Positions 1 through 8,649 of a stretch of DNA of 64,000 nucleotides are shown in pieces; the first letter of the stretch is position 1, and every line of letters starts with the position of its first letter. The notes under the pieces are model-generated. The model saw only the letters and a program-made list of their open reading frames with translations. It was not told the DNA's origin and ran no database searches. Both the position numbers and the translations under genes were made by a program. The stretch covers positions 327,495-391,494 of the forward strand of contig NZ_SBLB01000007.1 of NCBI RefSeq assembly GCF_004138325.1, given 5' to 3'. This stretch comes from Spirosoma sordidisoli. GTDB lineage: Bacteria; Bacteroidota; Bacteroidia; Cytophagales; Spirosomataceae.

Positions 1-1653
1 TCCGCCCGCCCAGACGGCTACTTTAGCACCCAGCCCTTCGCGATTGCCCGGCCTGCCAACCAGGCTGATGCGTAGAAAGTGATGCGTAGTGGAGTCGGCA
101 GCGGTTTCGGTCGTTTGGTTCCGGTAGAGAAAGGCCTCACCATTGATATTATTCATAACCAGGTCGAGGTCGCCGTCGTCGTCGAAATCGGCATAAGCCG
201 TCCCGTTGGTGAACGAGTGCTCCGAGAGGCCCCAGCCGGAGGTAACGTCGGCAAAATGGAGGTTGCCCTGGTTGTGAAAGAGGAAATTAGGCTTGTCGAC
301 CGGTTCCAGGTCGGCAATGCGTTTGAGCAGGCTGGCGCGCCGGTCGTTGTCGGAGCCAAAGGTACCTTCGTCGCGGTTGTAGCTCGTGAAATCCAGGTCG
401 GTGATGTCTTTGCGGTAGCCGTTAGTGATCAGCAGATCGCGCAGCCCATCGTTATCCAGATCGGCCAGTAACGCGCTCCAGCTCCAGTCGGTGGCCGACG
501 TACCCGCCAGGTAGCCAATATCGGAGAAATGGGGCAGAGGACTCGGCGCCGGTTCTCCCGCTACCGGCTCTGCTACCCCCCCGCGGTTGAGCTGAAGCAT
601 GTTGCGGACATACTGGGGCTGGTAGCCCAGGCGCCGGGCCAGCTGAAACCGGTCGTAGGGAATGCTGGAGAACATGGTCTTCTGCCGGAGGTTATCGTTG
701 GGCATCATATCAACAACCGCCAGATCGGTCAGTCCGTCGTTGTTGATGTCGGCCATGTCGGCGCCCATGCTGTTGTGGCTCTGGTGTTTGAGCAGCCGGG
801 CAATCTGGTTCTCGAACCCGCCCTGCCGGTTGTTGATGAGCCAGACATCGTTGGACTGAAAATCGTTGGCAACGTAGATGTCGGGCCAGCCATCCAGGTT
901 GATGTCGTTGACCACCACGCCCAGCCCCCAGCCTTCATGAACCAACCCGGCCTGATCCGAAACATCCGTGAAGCGAAGCGGGCCACCGGCCGGGGTGTCG
1001 TTGCGGAACAGCTTGTCGCGGCTGCGGGCACGTCCCTGGTTTTGCGGACCGCTTACGGTATTACGATTATAAATTTCCAGCGCGTTGGTCAGCAGGAACA
1101 TATCCTGATCGCCATCCTGGTCGTAGTCCAGCCAGGTGGCCTGCGTCGAATAGCTCGAATCGGCCAGTCCGGCGGCCTGGGCCATCTCGCGAAACTGTGG
1201 AATACCGTCGGCGTTGTTGCCGGTGTTGATAAAGAGCAGGTTCGGTACGGATCGGTTGCGGTCGGGGTGGATGGTGGAGATGTACAGGTCCTGCCGCCCG
1301 TCCTGGTTGACGTCGGCTACCGATACGCCCGTACACCAGCTGCGCGTTTCTACCCCCGCTGGGCGGGTTACGTCTTCAAACGCAAAGTTGCCCCGGTTCA
1401 GGTACAACTGGCTCGACACCTGATTACCCGCGAAGAAAACGTCGGGCCGCCCGTCGCCGTTGAAATCGCCCACGCCTACGCCCCCGCCGTTGTAGATGTA
1501 TTCGAACTCAAGGACGTTGAGCGAATCGGTTTCGGTGATGGTGTTGGCAAATCGAATACCGGTCTGACTGGCCGTCATCCGATCGAAGCGGGCGGTTCTG
1601 GACTGGCACCCGGCTAACCAGGCCGCAAAAACGATGAAGAGCAGTAAGCGCAT
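1..1653 (-). CDS. FG-GAP/VCBS-repeat lipoprotein with ASPIC/UnbV domain (CRTAC1-like), partial
   Basis: The frame is open from an ATG at 1653 to the window edge, giving 551 codons; the C-terminus lies outside. The N-terminus is a lipoprotein signal peptide with lipobox LAGC and Cys16 as the likely lipidated residue. The body carries repeated calcium-binding-type FG-GAP/VCBS motifs such as GDFNGDGRPD, ADVNQDGRQD, LDYDQDGDQD and NDINLDGWPD, typical of seven-bladed beta-propellers. The last visible residues (NREGLGAKVAVW) look like the start of an ASPIC/UnbV domain. Proteins of this kind often sit directly after susCD pairs in Bacteroidota, as here, and are presumed surface-exposed binding proteins; the ligand is unknown. 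Family members commonly reach about 1100 residues, so roughly half may be missing. Confidence 0.88.
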   Translation of the reverse strand, partial: MRLLLFIVFAAWLAGCQSRTARFDRMTASQTGIRFANTITETDSLNVLEFEYIYNGGGVGVGDFNGDGRPDVFFAGNQVSSQLYLNRGNFAFEDVTRPAGVETRSWCTGVSVADVNQDGRQDLYISTIHPDRNRSVPNLLFINTGNNADGIPQFREMAQAAGLADSSYSTQATWLDYDQDGDQDMFLLTNALEIYNRNTVSGPQNQGRARSRDKLFRNDTPAGGPLRFTDVSDQAGLVHEGWGLGVVVNDINLDGWPDIYVANDFQSNDVWLINNRQGGFENQIARLLKHQSHNSMGADMADINNDGLTDLAVVDMMPNDNLRQKTMFSSIPYDRFQLARRLGYQPQYVRNMLQLNRGGVAEPVAGEPAPSPLPHFSDIGYLAGTSATDWSWSALLADLDNDGLRDLLITNGYRKDITDLDFTSYNRDEGTFGSDNDRRASLLKRIADLEPVDKPNFLFHNQGNLHFADVTSGWGLSEHSFTNGTAYADFDDDGDLDLVMNNINGEAFLYRNQTTETAADSTTHHFLRISLVGRPGNREGLGAKVAVWAGG

Positions 1654-1670
1654 AAGGCAATATAGGCGTA

Positions 1671-1702
1671 CAAAAGCCTTCCCCGGCTGGAGAAGGCTTT
1701 TG
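1671..1702. terminator. Hairpin between susD and the FG-GAP lipoprotein gene
   Basis: Perfect 11-bp inverted repeat (CAAAAGCCTTC / GAAGGCTTTTG) around a 10-nt loop, just after the susD stop on the minus strand. No long T run follows on that strand, so it may act as a partial terminator or an mRNA 3'-end stabiliser that sets the susD to lipoprotein ratio. Confidence 0.5.
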
Positions 1703-1726
1703 TAGCGGCACGAAATGAAAGATAAC

Positions 1727-3262
1727 TTAATAACCGGGGTTCTGATCCTGCTGGCTCAGACGGGCGTTGTTGTCCAGCTCCTGTTGCGGAATGGGCAGCA
1801 GCTCCTGCCGGTTTCTTACGAAGTAGGCAATAGGCTCGGTGGCGAGCTTGTTTTGGGCTCTCCAGCGCAGGATGTCGCGGTTCCGAATCTGCTCGCCCGC
1901 CAGTTCGACCCGGCGTTCGTGGACAATGGCCCGGAATACTTCGTTTTTGCTGTTGACCGGGTAATTGGTGGTCGGGTAGGCAGGCATCGCTACGCTCGGG
2001 CGGGTCCGGACCTGGTTGAGCAGCGCAATGGCCGCAGCGGTGTTGCCAGCTTCGTTTTCGCACTCGGCCATGCCCAGCAGTACGTCGGCGTAGCGGATGA
2101 TTTTCATGTTGATCCCCGACGTGTAGAACGTCTCGGCGTTTTTGTAGAGCGCTGTATACTTCCGCCAGCTCACTTTCTGGCTTACCCCGTTGAACACTTG
2201 CGCATTGCCCTGAACATCGGCGTCGGCCAGTACACGGGTGCCATTGTTGAACGAGTCACCGATGAAGTAGAAGTTGAACTTGAGCCGTGGGTCGGTTTTG
2301 GCATCGCCCTTCGCTGTATTCTCGAATTCGGCCAGCAGCGAAGCCGACGGGATCAGGTTACGCCAGCCGATGGGGCTATACTCCTGACTGCGGGTGGTCG
2401 TTTCGTTAGCTCCGCCGTCGTTCCCGTCGCCGTCCCAGTTAAAGTCGCCAATTCTGGAGAAGCCGATCTCGAAAACCCCTTCGGCGTTGAACTTGCTTTC
2501 TTCCGTAAAATTATCCGTGTACTGATCGATCAGTCGGTACTGGCCCGAGCTGATTACCTTCTGAAACTGCGTACGAGCATTGGCGTAGTCGCCTTTCTGC
2601 ATGTAGGCGCGTCCCAGCAGAGCCGCAGCTGCACCCGACGTGGCCCGTCCGAGGTCGTTACCGCTGTAGGAAGCGGGCAGGTCAGCCTGGGCAGCAGTCA
2701 GATCGGCAATGATGGCGGCATACACTTCATCGACAGAGGCTCGGGGCTTGGTGCCGTCAACCGCCGTAACAACGCTGGTATAGAGCGGCACCCCGCCCCA
2801 CAACGTAACCAGCTCAAGATAGGCCAGTCCCCGCAGAAAACGGGCTTCGCCAACAGCCCGTTTGGCCAGGGTTGGGTTATCGTTGACCGTAGCTCCGTTA
2901 TCGATAACGACGTTGGCCCGGTGGATGGACCGGTACAGCCCGTTCCAGACGGCGGCCGATACCGCGTTGTTCGGCAGCTGGGCGCCAATCAGAATCTGGT
3001 TACGGGGCGCTTCCAGCTGGCCACCGCCCGTTGCCATGTCGTCGCTGCGGAGGTCATGGGTGAAGAACCACTCGCGCCCGGTCAGGTTCAGACTTTGCCA
3101 GATGGCATAGACCGAGTTCACGCCGGAAACGAGCTGACTACCCGTTTTGTAGTAGATTTCGGTAGTTACCTGGTTGGGGTTGATCTTGTCCAGGCTACTG
3201 GTGCTACAGCCCATCAACAGGCTGAGGGCGACAACGCTGGTTGTTATATATTGACGATTCAT
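1727..3262 (-). CDS. SusD/RagB-family nutrient-binding outer-membrane lipoprotein
   Basis: 511 residues with a lipoprotein signal peptide (SLLMGCS, Cys19 lipidated). The N-terminal part (KINPNQVTTEIYYKTGSQL) and the helical TPR-like core (GEARFLRGLAYLELVTLWGG) are SusD-like, and the C-terminal part (ELAGEQIRNRDILRWR) matches the end of RagB/SusD proteins. SusD proteins sit on top of the paired SusC barrel and close over the captured glycan or peptide. It follows susC after a 57-nt gap on the same strand, so the two almost certainly form one transporter. No glycoside hydrolase is visible in the window, so the substrate cannot be named. Confidence 0.95.
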   Translation of the reverse strand: MNRQYITTSVVALSLLMGCSTSSLDKINPNQVTTEIYYKTGSQLVSGVNSVYAIWQSLNLTGREWFFTHDLRSDDMATGGGQLEAPRNQILIGAQLPNNAVSAAVWNGLYRSIHRANVVIDNGATVNDNPTLAKRAVGEARFLRGLAYLELVTLWGGVPLYTSVVTAVDGTKPRASVDEVYAAIIADLTAAQADLPASYSGNDLGRATSGAAAALLGRAYMQKGDYANARTQFQKVISSGQYRLIDQYTDNFTEESKFNAEGVFEIGFSRIGDFNWDGDGNDGGANETTTRSQEYSPIGWRNLIPSASLLAEFENTAKGDAKTDPRLKFNFYFIGDSFNNGTRVLADADVQGNAQVFNGVSQKVSWRKYTALYKNAETFYTSGINMKIIRYADVLLGMAECENEAGNTAAAIALLNQVRTRPSVAMPAYPTTNYPVNSKNEVFRAIVHERRVELAGEQIRNRDILRWRAQNKLATEPIAYFVRNRQELLPIPQQELDNNARLSQQDQNPGY

Positions 3263-3319
3263 TTCTGTAAGTAATTTATGGAAATGGCTGCTACTCTGTT
3301 TGTTGTGTGTACTTAGTCA

Positions 3320-6300
3320 TTAAAAGCCGAGCTGAAGGCCAATCGTCATGGTACGAGCCTGCGGGAACTGACCGTAATCGACGCCGTTGGTCAGCGTTGC
3401 GTTGGCCCGTGAACCCACTTCAGGATCATAGCCTGTATACTTAGTAAACGTCAGAAGGTTAGTGGTTGATACATACAACCGGGCCCGGCTGAGCGTTCCG
3501 CGCGACCAGCTCTGCAGCATACCACCCGGCAGGTTGTAACCCAGGCTCAGGTTCTTCAGGCGCAGGTACGAACCGTCTTCCAGGAAACGATCCGACGTCC
3601 GGGTGTTGCCGTTCGGGTCACCGCTGACCGCACGGGGGATGTCAGTGTTGGTGTTCTCGGGCGTCCAGGCGTTGAGTACGCCGGTGCCGGCATTGAACAG
3701 CCGCAGCATACCTTCGGTCAGCACTTTCGTTCCGTTATAAATTTTGTTGCCCTGTACACCCTGGAAGAACAGCGCCAGGTCGAAATTGCGGTAGTTGGCA
3801 TTGAAGTTAAAGCCGTAGTTGAACTTAGGCAGGAAGCTACCCAGGTTCACCCGGTCGCTGGCATCGATCGTGCCGTTACCGTCGACGTCAACAAACCGGA
3901 CATCGCCGGGTTTCGCATTCGGCTGGCTGGCGCCCGACGTGACCTCGCCCGTGTTCTGGTAGATACCGGCCACTTTCCAGCCGTAGAACGACTGAATAGG
4001 CTCGCCGGCCACGGTGCGGGTAATGTCGTTGCCGCCGAAGTCGGCGTTCAGACCGGCAAACAGTGGCGATACGTTGGGGCCGAGGCTCAGCACCTTGTTA
4101 CGGATGGCGCTCAGGTTGGCCGATGCGTTGTACCGGAAAGCGCCCTTCTGTTTGTTATAGCCCAGCTGCAGCTCCAGACCCTGGTTGCGCATGTTGCCGA
4201 TGTTGACAATGGGCGACTGCGAATAGCCGATCGAGGGCGCAATGGGCTGGGGCAGAATAAGCCCGTCGGTATTCCGGATAAAGTACTCGGCTGTCAGGGT
4301 AATGCTGTTGTTGAACAGGCCCAGATCGACGCCCACGTTGCTCATTTTGGTGATTTCCCACTTCAGCGAGGTGTTGCCCAGACGATCGTAGAAAACCCCC
4401 TGCGTACGGACACCACCCAGAACGGCGTTGGTGTTCTGCGCCACCGCAACCTGCCAGTCGTAGTCGCCGATGCCGTTGAAGCCCAGCGAGCCATAGCTGG
4501 CCCGTAGTTTCAGTTCCGAGATAGCCGGCACATTCTTGATGAACGACTCCTCGCTGATTCGCCAGCCTACCGAAGCCGATGGGAAGTTACCCCACTTGTT
4601 GCCCGGAGCGAACTTCGACGAGCCGTCGCGCCGGATCGATGCGCTCAGCAGGTACTTGCCGCCGTATTCGTAGTTGACCCGGCCCAGATACGACAACAGG
4701 ACGTTCTGGTTACGGCCACCCTGCAGACCCACACTGGTCGGCGACAGGGCCGAGATCTCCCGGATGTCGTTGGAAGGGGCCTGGCCGCTGCCGTTCAGGA
4801 AGTTGGAGTTGGCAGCCTGGCGCTCAGCTACCGCCACGGCGTTGAGGCTGTGTTTGCCAAAGGTGCGGTCGTAGGTCAGCTGGTTAGAAATCAGGGGCGA
4901 TACGTAAACGTTGCGGTTGTCGGCGATCGTGGCCTGGGTGCGGGCGTTGAAGCTTTCGCTGTAGATGGGCTGGAAGGTAAAGTCGCGGTTCGACACGTAA
5001 TCGACACCGCCCCGAATCCGGTAGGTCAGCCCTTCGATCAGCTTCACATCCAGATACGCGCTACCGAGCAGTTTGAACTGCTGGGAGTTGGTCCGATCCT
5101 GCAGCGCGGCCCGAACCGGGTTTTGCGGGTCAGACGCGTCTGCGCCATCGGGACCCCGATAGCCGCCGGGCAGGAAAGGATCCGTAACCGGTATGTAAGG
5201 CGTCATTCTGATCATATTCTGCACCTGCGTACGGCCGCCGGCGCTCACCTCACCATAGCGGTCACTGTAGGCCAGGGTCAGAGCCTGACCAAACGTGAAC
5301 CGCTTGCTAATCGTATGGTCCGAGTTGAGCCGGAAGTTACCCCGCTTGTAGTTTGTACCGATCATGATCCCATCCTGGGTGAAGAACCCAACCGACGACA
5401 GGAACCGGGACCGCTCGTTACCACCCGACAGCTGAATGCTGTGCTGCTGAATAGCGGCATTCCGGAATACTTCATCCTGCCAGTTGGTGTTGGTCTGCGC
5501 GTAGGTCTGGGTAGCGCCCGTGTAGATGGGGTCGTTCATATTCAGGAAGCGACGGGGCCGCGCATCTACCGGCGGGCGGTTGGCCGCCAGGGCCGCATCA
5601 TTCTCTGCATTTTGCAGCAGTGCCGTACCAAATTGCAGATACTGGTCGGTATTGAGCAGGTCGAGTTGCCGCCAGGCGCTCTGAACACCGGCGTAGCCGT
5701 CGTAGCTCACATGGAGCCGACCGTCGGCTTTGCCACGTTTGGTGGTGATGACGATAACCCCGTTGGCCGCCCGCGATCCGTAGATGGCGGCTGCACTGGC
5801 ATCTTTCAGCACATCCACCGACTCAATATCCCGTGAATCGAAGTTGTTGAGGTCGCCGGTCGGGAAGCCATCGATGACGTAGAGCGGGTTAGAGGCAAAC
5901 AGAATGGAGCCGATACCCCGGATGCGCACGATGGGCGACTCGCCGGGCGAACCGTTGTTCACAACGCTTACCCCCGGAACCCGGCCCTGAATGGCGCTTT
6001 CGATGCTGGGAACGGGAAGTTGCGTTACTTCCTGCGCGGAGATCGATGAAATAGCGCCCGTTACCGAGGCCCGTTTCTGGGTACCGTAACCAACAACAAC
6101 TACCTCCGACAGCGCTTTCACGTCGTCGAGTAAGGTAACTGAAACCTGGCTGCGATCGCCAACCGGCACTTCCTGCGACACGTAGCCGACAAAGCTGAAT
6201 ACCAGTACCCCACGAGCCGGTACGTTGATGGTAAAGTTACCGTTGGGGTCAGTGGTAGTACCCCGGTTGGTGCCTTTCACCAGAACGCTGACGCCCGGTA

Positions 6301-6814
6301 TACCCTGGCCGGTTTTGTCAATTACTCGTCCGCTGATATCGGCCAGAGGCTGGGAGGAGGTGGTAGTCCAGCCGATCTGTTCCAGTTTATCGAGCGTTCG
6401 CGACGGTATGCCCGTAGCTTCGGCGGGCTGGCTGGTGCCGGTCTGTACCTGTTCGATTTTCCGAAAAAGCCGGGGCTGTTTGTCTTTATTCGAAACGATG
6501 GCGTAGAAATTAGGCTGTATTTTCCGGAACGAAAGATCTTTTCCGGCCAGCAGCGTCGTGAGTTCGGTTTCCAGATTATTGACAGCATGGCGGCCCACCA
6601 GCACCTTGGTTTCGACCAGGCTGGATGGGTAAATAAATGATACGCGATAGCGTTGCTCCAGTTCGGTCAGCGCGTTCCGAAGCGTAAGCATGCGGGTGTC
6701 GCTCGCTCTGGCCTGTAAACTGGTGTACCGACTCGTTGACGCGAGCAGCTGTGCTCTGACCGATCCAATTCCGATCAGCAACAACAGCCACAGGGTAGAT
6801 AGTATTTGCTTCAT
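3320..6814 (-). CDS. SusC/RagA-family TonB-linked outer-membrane protein with STN signalling domain
   Basis: 1164 residues. Order of parts: signal peptide (about 1-22); STN domain, a secretin/TonB short N-terminal domain (about 45-110); CarboxypepD_reg-like beta-sandwich (about 158-235, ISGRVIDKTGQGIPGVSV); TonB-box-like segment SEVVVVGYGTQ; plug domain (about 255-360, LYVIDGFPTGDLN and DASAAAIYGSRAANGVI); and a beta-barrel ending in a terminal Phe (TMTIGLQLGF). The STN domain is the known hallmark of transducers that signal through FecR anti-sigma factors, and a fecR and an ECF sigma gene lie directly upstream. Energised by TonB-ExbBD, it should import the substrate captured by the adjacent SusD. 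Confidence 0.96.
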   Translation of the reverse strand: MKQILSTLWLLLLIGIGSVRAQLLASTSRYTSLQARASDTRMLTLRNALTELEQRYRVSFIYPSSLVETKVLVGRHAVNNLETELTTLLAGKDLSFRKIQPNFYAIVSNKDKQPRLFRKIEQVQTGTSQPAEATGIPSRTLDKLEQIGWTTTSSQPLADISGRVIDKTGQGIPGVSVLVKGTNRGTTTDPNGNFTINVPARGVLVFSFVGYVSQEVPVGDRSQVSVTLLDDVKALSEVVVVGYGTQKRASVTGAISSISAQEVTQLPVPSIESAIQGRVPGVSVVNNGSPGESPIVRIRGIGSILFASNPLYVIDGFPTGDLNNFDSRDIESVDVLKDASAAAIYGSRAANGVIVITTKRGKADGRLHVSYDGYAGVQSAWRQLDLLNTDQYLQFGTALLQNAENDAALAANRPPVDARPRRFLNMNDPIYTGATQTYAQTNTNWQDEVFRNAAIQQHSIQLSGGNERSRFLSSVGFFTQDGIMIGTNYKRGNFRLNSDHTISKRFTFGQALTLAYSDRYGEVSAGGRTQVQNMIRMTPYIPVTDPFLPGGYRGPDGADASDPQNPVRAALQDRTNSQQFKLLGSAYLDVKLIEGLTYRIRGGVDYVSNRDFTFQPIYSESFNARTQATIADNRNVYVSPLISNQLTYDRTFGKHSLNAVAVAERQAANSNFLNGSGQAPSNDIREISALSPTSVGLQGGRNQNVLLSYLGRVNYEYGGKYLLSASIRRDGSSKFAPGNKWGNFPSASVGWRISEESFIKNVPAISELKLRASYGSLGFNGIGDYDWQVAVAQNTNAVLGGVRTQGVFYDRLGNTSLKWEITKMSNVGVDLGLFNNSITLTAEYFIRNTDGLILPQPIAPSIGYSQSPIVNIGNMRNQGLELQLGYNKQKGAFRYNASANLSAIRNKVLSLGPNVSPLFAGLNADFGGNDITRTVAGEPIQSFYGWKVAGIYQNTGEVTSGASQPNAKPGDVRFVDVDGNGTIDASDRVNLGSFLPKFNYGFNFNANYRNFDLALFFQGVQGNKIYNGTKVLTEGMLRLFNAGTGVLNAWTPENTNTDIPRAVSGDPNGNTRTSDRFLEDGSYLRLKNLSLGYNLPGGMLQSWSRGTLSRARLYVSTTNLLTFTKYTGYDPEVGSRANATLTNGVDYGQFPQARTMTIGLQLGF

Positions 6815-6832
6815 AACAGATTAATTGATTGA

Positions 6833-7825
6833 TTATTGAATGAGTATTTGGTTGCCTTTCCGCGTGATACGCAGATCGAACAGGGTGGATAGGCCGTTCA
6901 GGATGGTCTCTACGGAGTTGTTGGGCACGCTGCCCGACAGGGTTTGCCGGCCCAGCTCCGGATTGGTAATAACGACGTCGACACCGTACGTTTCCCGCAG
7001 CATATCGGCCACTTCCTGCAGGGTGGTATCCTCGAAGCGGAGTTTGTCGGCCTGCCACGACGACTGTACCGCCGGGTCGACCCGTTTTCGGTAGTAAATC
7101 CGCTTGTTGATATCGGCGAAGACCAGGTCGCCGGGACGCATGATCAACTTCTCTTTAGCGCGTTTACCAACGTCGAGCCGGATTTTCCCATTAGTCAGTA
7201 CCACTTTAGCCCGGCTGGCGCGGGCCAGCACGTTGAACTGCGTGCCAAGCACCTCGATGTTGAGCTTGTTGGGGAGGTGAACAACAAAGCGCTCGTGGTT
7301 TTGCTGGTGGGTAACCCGGAAGAAGCCTTCGCCATCGAGCCATACTTCGCGCGCCTGGCCAGGGCGCCACTGTTCGGCAAGCCGCAAGCGACTGTTGCCG
7401 TTCAGCGTTACAACGGAGCCATCGGAGAGGGTGAGGGTGCGAATTTTCCCGAAGGGCGTCTGGTGGGTCAGCTCGGCGGGCTGGCGCTGATTATATAGCC
7501 AGAAACTGCCGAGTGCGATCAGCAGGGCACCCACAAACACAGCCGCCCAGCGCATAGGCTGTCGCCAGCTGGTCAATGGTCTGATAGCTAGAGTTGGCTG
7601 GGCAGATAGTGATTGCCGGGCTTCGTTCAGGCGTTGCCAGAGCGGGTCCGCTGCCGGAGCTGAAAGGGGTGAGGTAGTTTGCCAGCTGGGCTGACCCAAC
7701 TGCTTATCGAGTCGGTTTGCCAGGTACGCACGGCCCTCATCTGTATTGAACCAGGTCAGAACACGCTGGGCTTCTTCGGGCGTAATCTGGTTGGCAAAAT
7801 ACCGATTGAGTACATCGTCTGTCAT
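6833..7825 (-). CDS. FecR-family anti-sigma factor (DUF4974 C-terminal domain)
   Basis: 330 residues. A cytoplasmic N-terminal region (DDVLNRYFANQITPEEAQRV) is followed by one transmembrane segment near residues 92-112 (WAAVFVGALLIALGSFWLY). The periplasmic FecR domain (TLSDGSVVTLNGNSRL, GEGFFRV, LGTQFNV) comes next, and the C-terminal DUF4974 region ends LFDLRITRKGNQILIQ. By analogy with Fec-type systems, the N-terminal part holds the ECF sigma factor and the periplasmic part senses the STN domain of the transporter. It lies 18 nt upstream of susC and 79 nt downstream of the sigma gene, consistent with one regulatory cascade. Confidence 0.95.
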   Translation of the reverse strand: MTDDVLNRYFANQITPEEAQRVLTWFNTDEGRAYLANRLDKQLGQPSWQTTSPLSAPAADPLWQRLNEARQSLSAQPTLAIRPLTSWRQPMRWAAVFVGALLIALGSFWLYNQRQPAELTHQTPFGKIRTLTLSDGSVVTLNGNSRLRLAEQWRPGQAREVWLDGEGFFRVTHQQNHERFVVHLPNKLNIEVLGTQFNVLARASRAKVVLTNGKIRLDVGKRAKEKLIMRPGDLVFADINKRIYYRKRVDPAVQSSWQADKLRFEDTTLQEVADMLRETYGVDVVITNPELGRQTLSGSVPNNSVETILNGLSTLFDLRITRKGNQILIQ

Positions 7826-7904
7826 AGGGTATAGGAGTCCATTTACTCACTATACACCACAGCGTTTCTAAAGTATTATTGGAATCAAAAAAAAAGTTCT
7901 GATT

Positions 7905-8492
7905 TTAATGATATAGGCTGCTCAGCACGGCAATCACCAGTGTAGGCAGGTCGGCATGATGCCGCAGGTAGTCGCGCAGAAAGCGACAGGCGTGGTAATA
8001 ATGGATTTTAACCGTATTGATCGAGATGCGAAGTTGTGAGGCTACTTCTTCGTTGGTCAGCCCCACTTCGGAGCGGAGGGTGAATACCAGTCGGCGCTGG
8101 GGCGGCAGCAGCTGCAGGCCCTGACGAACAACCGAGCTGTATTCATTTAATGTAATTGACTCTTCGGTCGAGGTATCTGCTTCGGGCAAAAGTGCCTGCC
8201 GCTCAATATGCCGCAGAATGGCCCGCCTGTCGTCGCGAAGCCGGTTAATGATCTGGTTTCGCATGGCAGTAGCCAGATAGGCTTTTATCGACTGCGATGC
8301 GTCGAGCTGGGTTCGGTGCGTCCAGAGTTTCAGGTATACCTCCTGCAGCGCGTCTTCGGCCAGTTCCGGATCTTTCACGTACTGAACGGCAATACTGTAC
8401 AGATAACGATAGTACCGTCGAAACAGCGTTTCAAAGGCTGTTTCGTCGTGTTGACTCAGACGATACGTTAGTTCGGCATCCGTTACTTCCAT
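7905..8492 (-). CDS. ECF RNA polymerase sigma factor, Bacteroidota Fec-like type
   Basis: 195 residues. Region sigma2 covers about 10-80 (AFETLFRRYYRYLYSIAVQY, DALQEVYLKLW) and region sigma4 about 118-175 (LLPPQRRLVFTLRSEVGLTN, ISINTVKIHYYHA). The order of sigma, FecR, SusC and SusD on one strand is the classical transenvelope signalling arrangement; the expected target is the transporter operon itself. The ATG at 8492 follows a promoter-like TACATTTG about 54 nt upstream. The final residues (VIAVLSSLYH) are hydrophobic, as is common in this Bacteroidota group. Confidence 0.95.
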   Translation of the reverse strand: MEVTDAELTYRLSQHDETAFETLFRRYYRYLYSIAVQYVKDPELAEDALQEVYLKLWTHRTQLDASQSIKAYLATAMRNQIINRLRDDRRAILRHIERQALLPEADTSTEESITLNEYSSVVRQGLQLLPPQRRLVFTLRSEVGLTNEEVASQLRISINTVKIHYYHACRFLRDYLRHHADLPTLVIAVLSSLYH

Positions 8493-8545
8493 GATAATTC
8501 GGCAGTCGTTCTTAAACCACTAGCTCCTATAGAATTGATCGTAGA

Positions 8546-8553
8546 CAAATGTA
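8546..8553 (-). promoter_or_regulatory. Candidate -7 promoter element for the ECF/FecR/susCD locus
   Basis: On the minus strand the sequence reads TACATTTG, an exact TAnnTTTG match to the Bacteroidota -7 consensus, 54 nt ahead of the sigma factor ATG. I see no matching TTG at the -33 distance, so the call rests on one element. Confidence 0.45.
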
Positions 8554-8649
8554 AAAAAGAATAAGTCTGGTTAGTATAAGAATACTTTTTATTTGCTGGG
8601 TGCAATCGTAAACTTGCACTTCCAATCGAGAATTTGCCCCACCTTACGC

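Noticed and set aside
529..1617. A 362-codon plus-strand frame antisense to the FG-GAP lipoprotein gene
   Set aside because: The minus frame has repeated FG-GAP motifs and a lipoprotein signal; the plus frame is a shadow.
1715..3274. A 519-codon plus-strand reading frame antisense to susD
   Set aside because: It mirrors the GC-rich susD gene, has no recognisable domain, and susD is unmistakable on the other strand.
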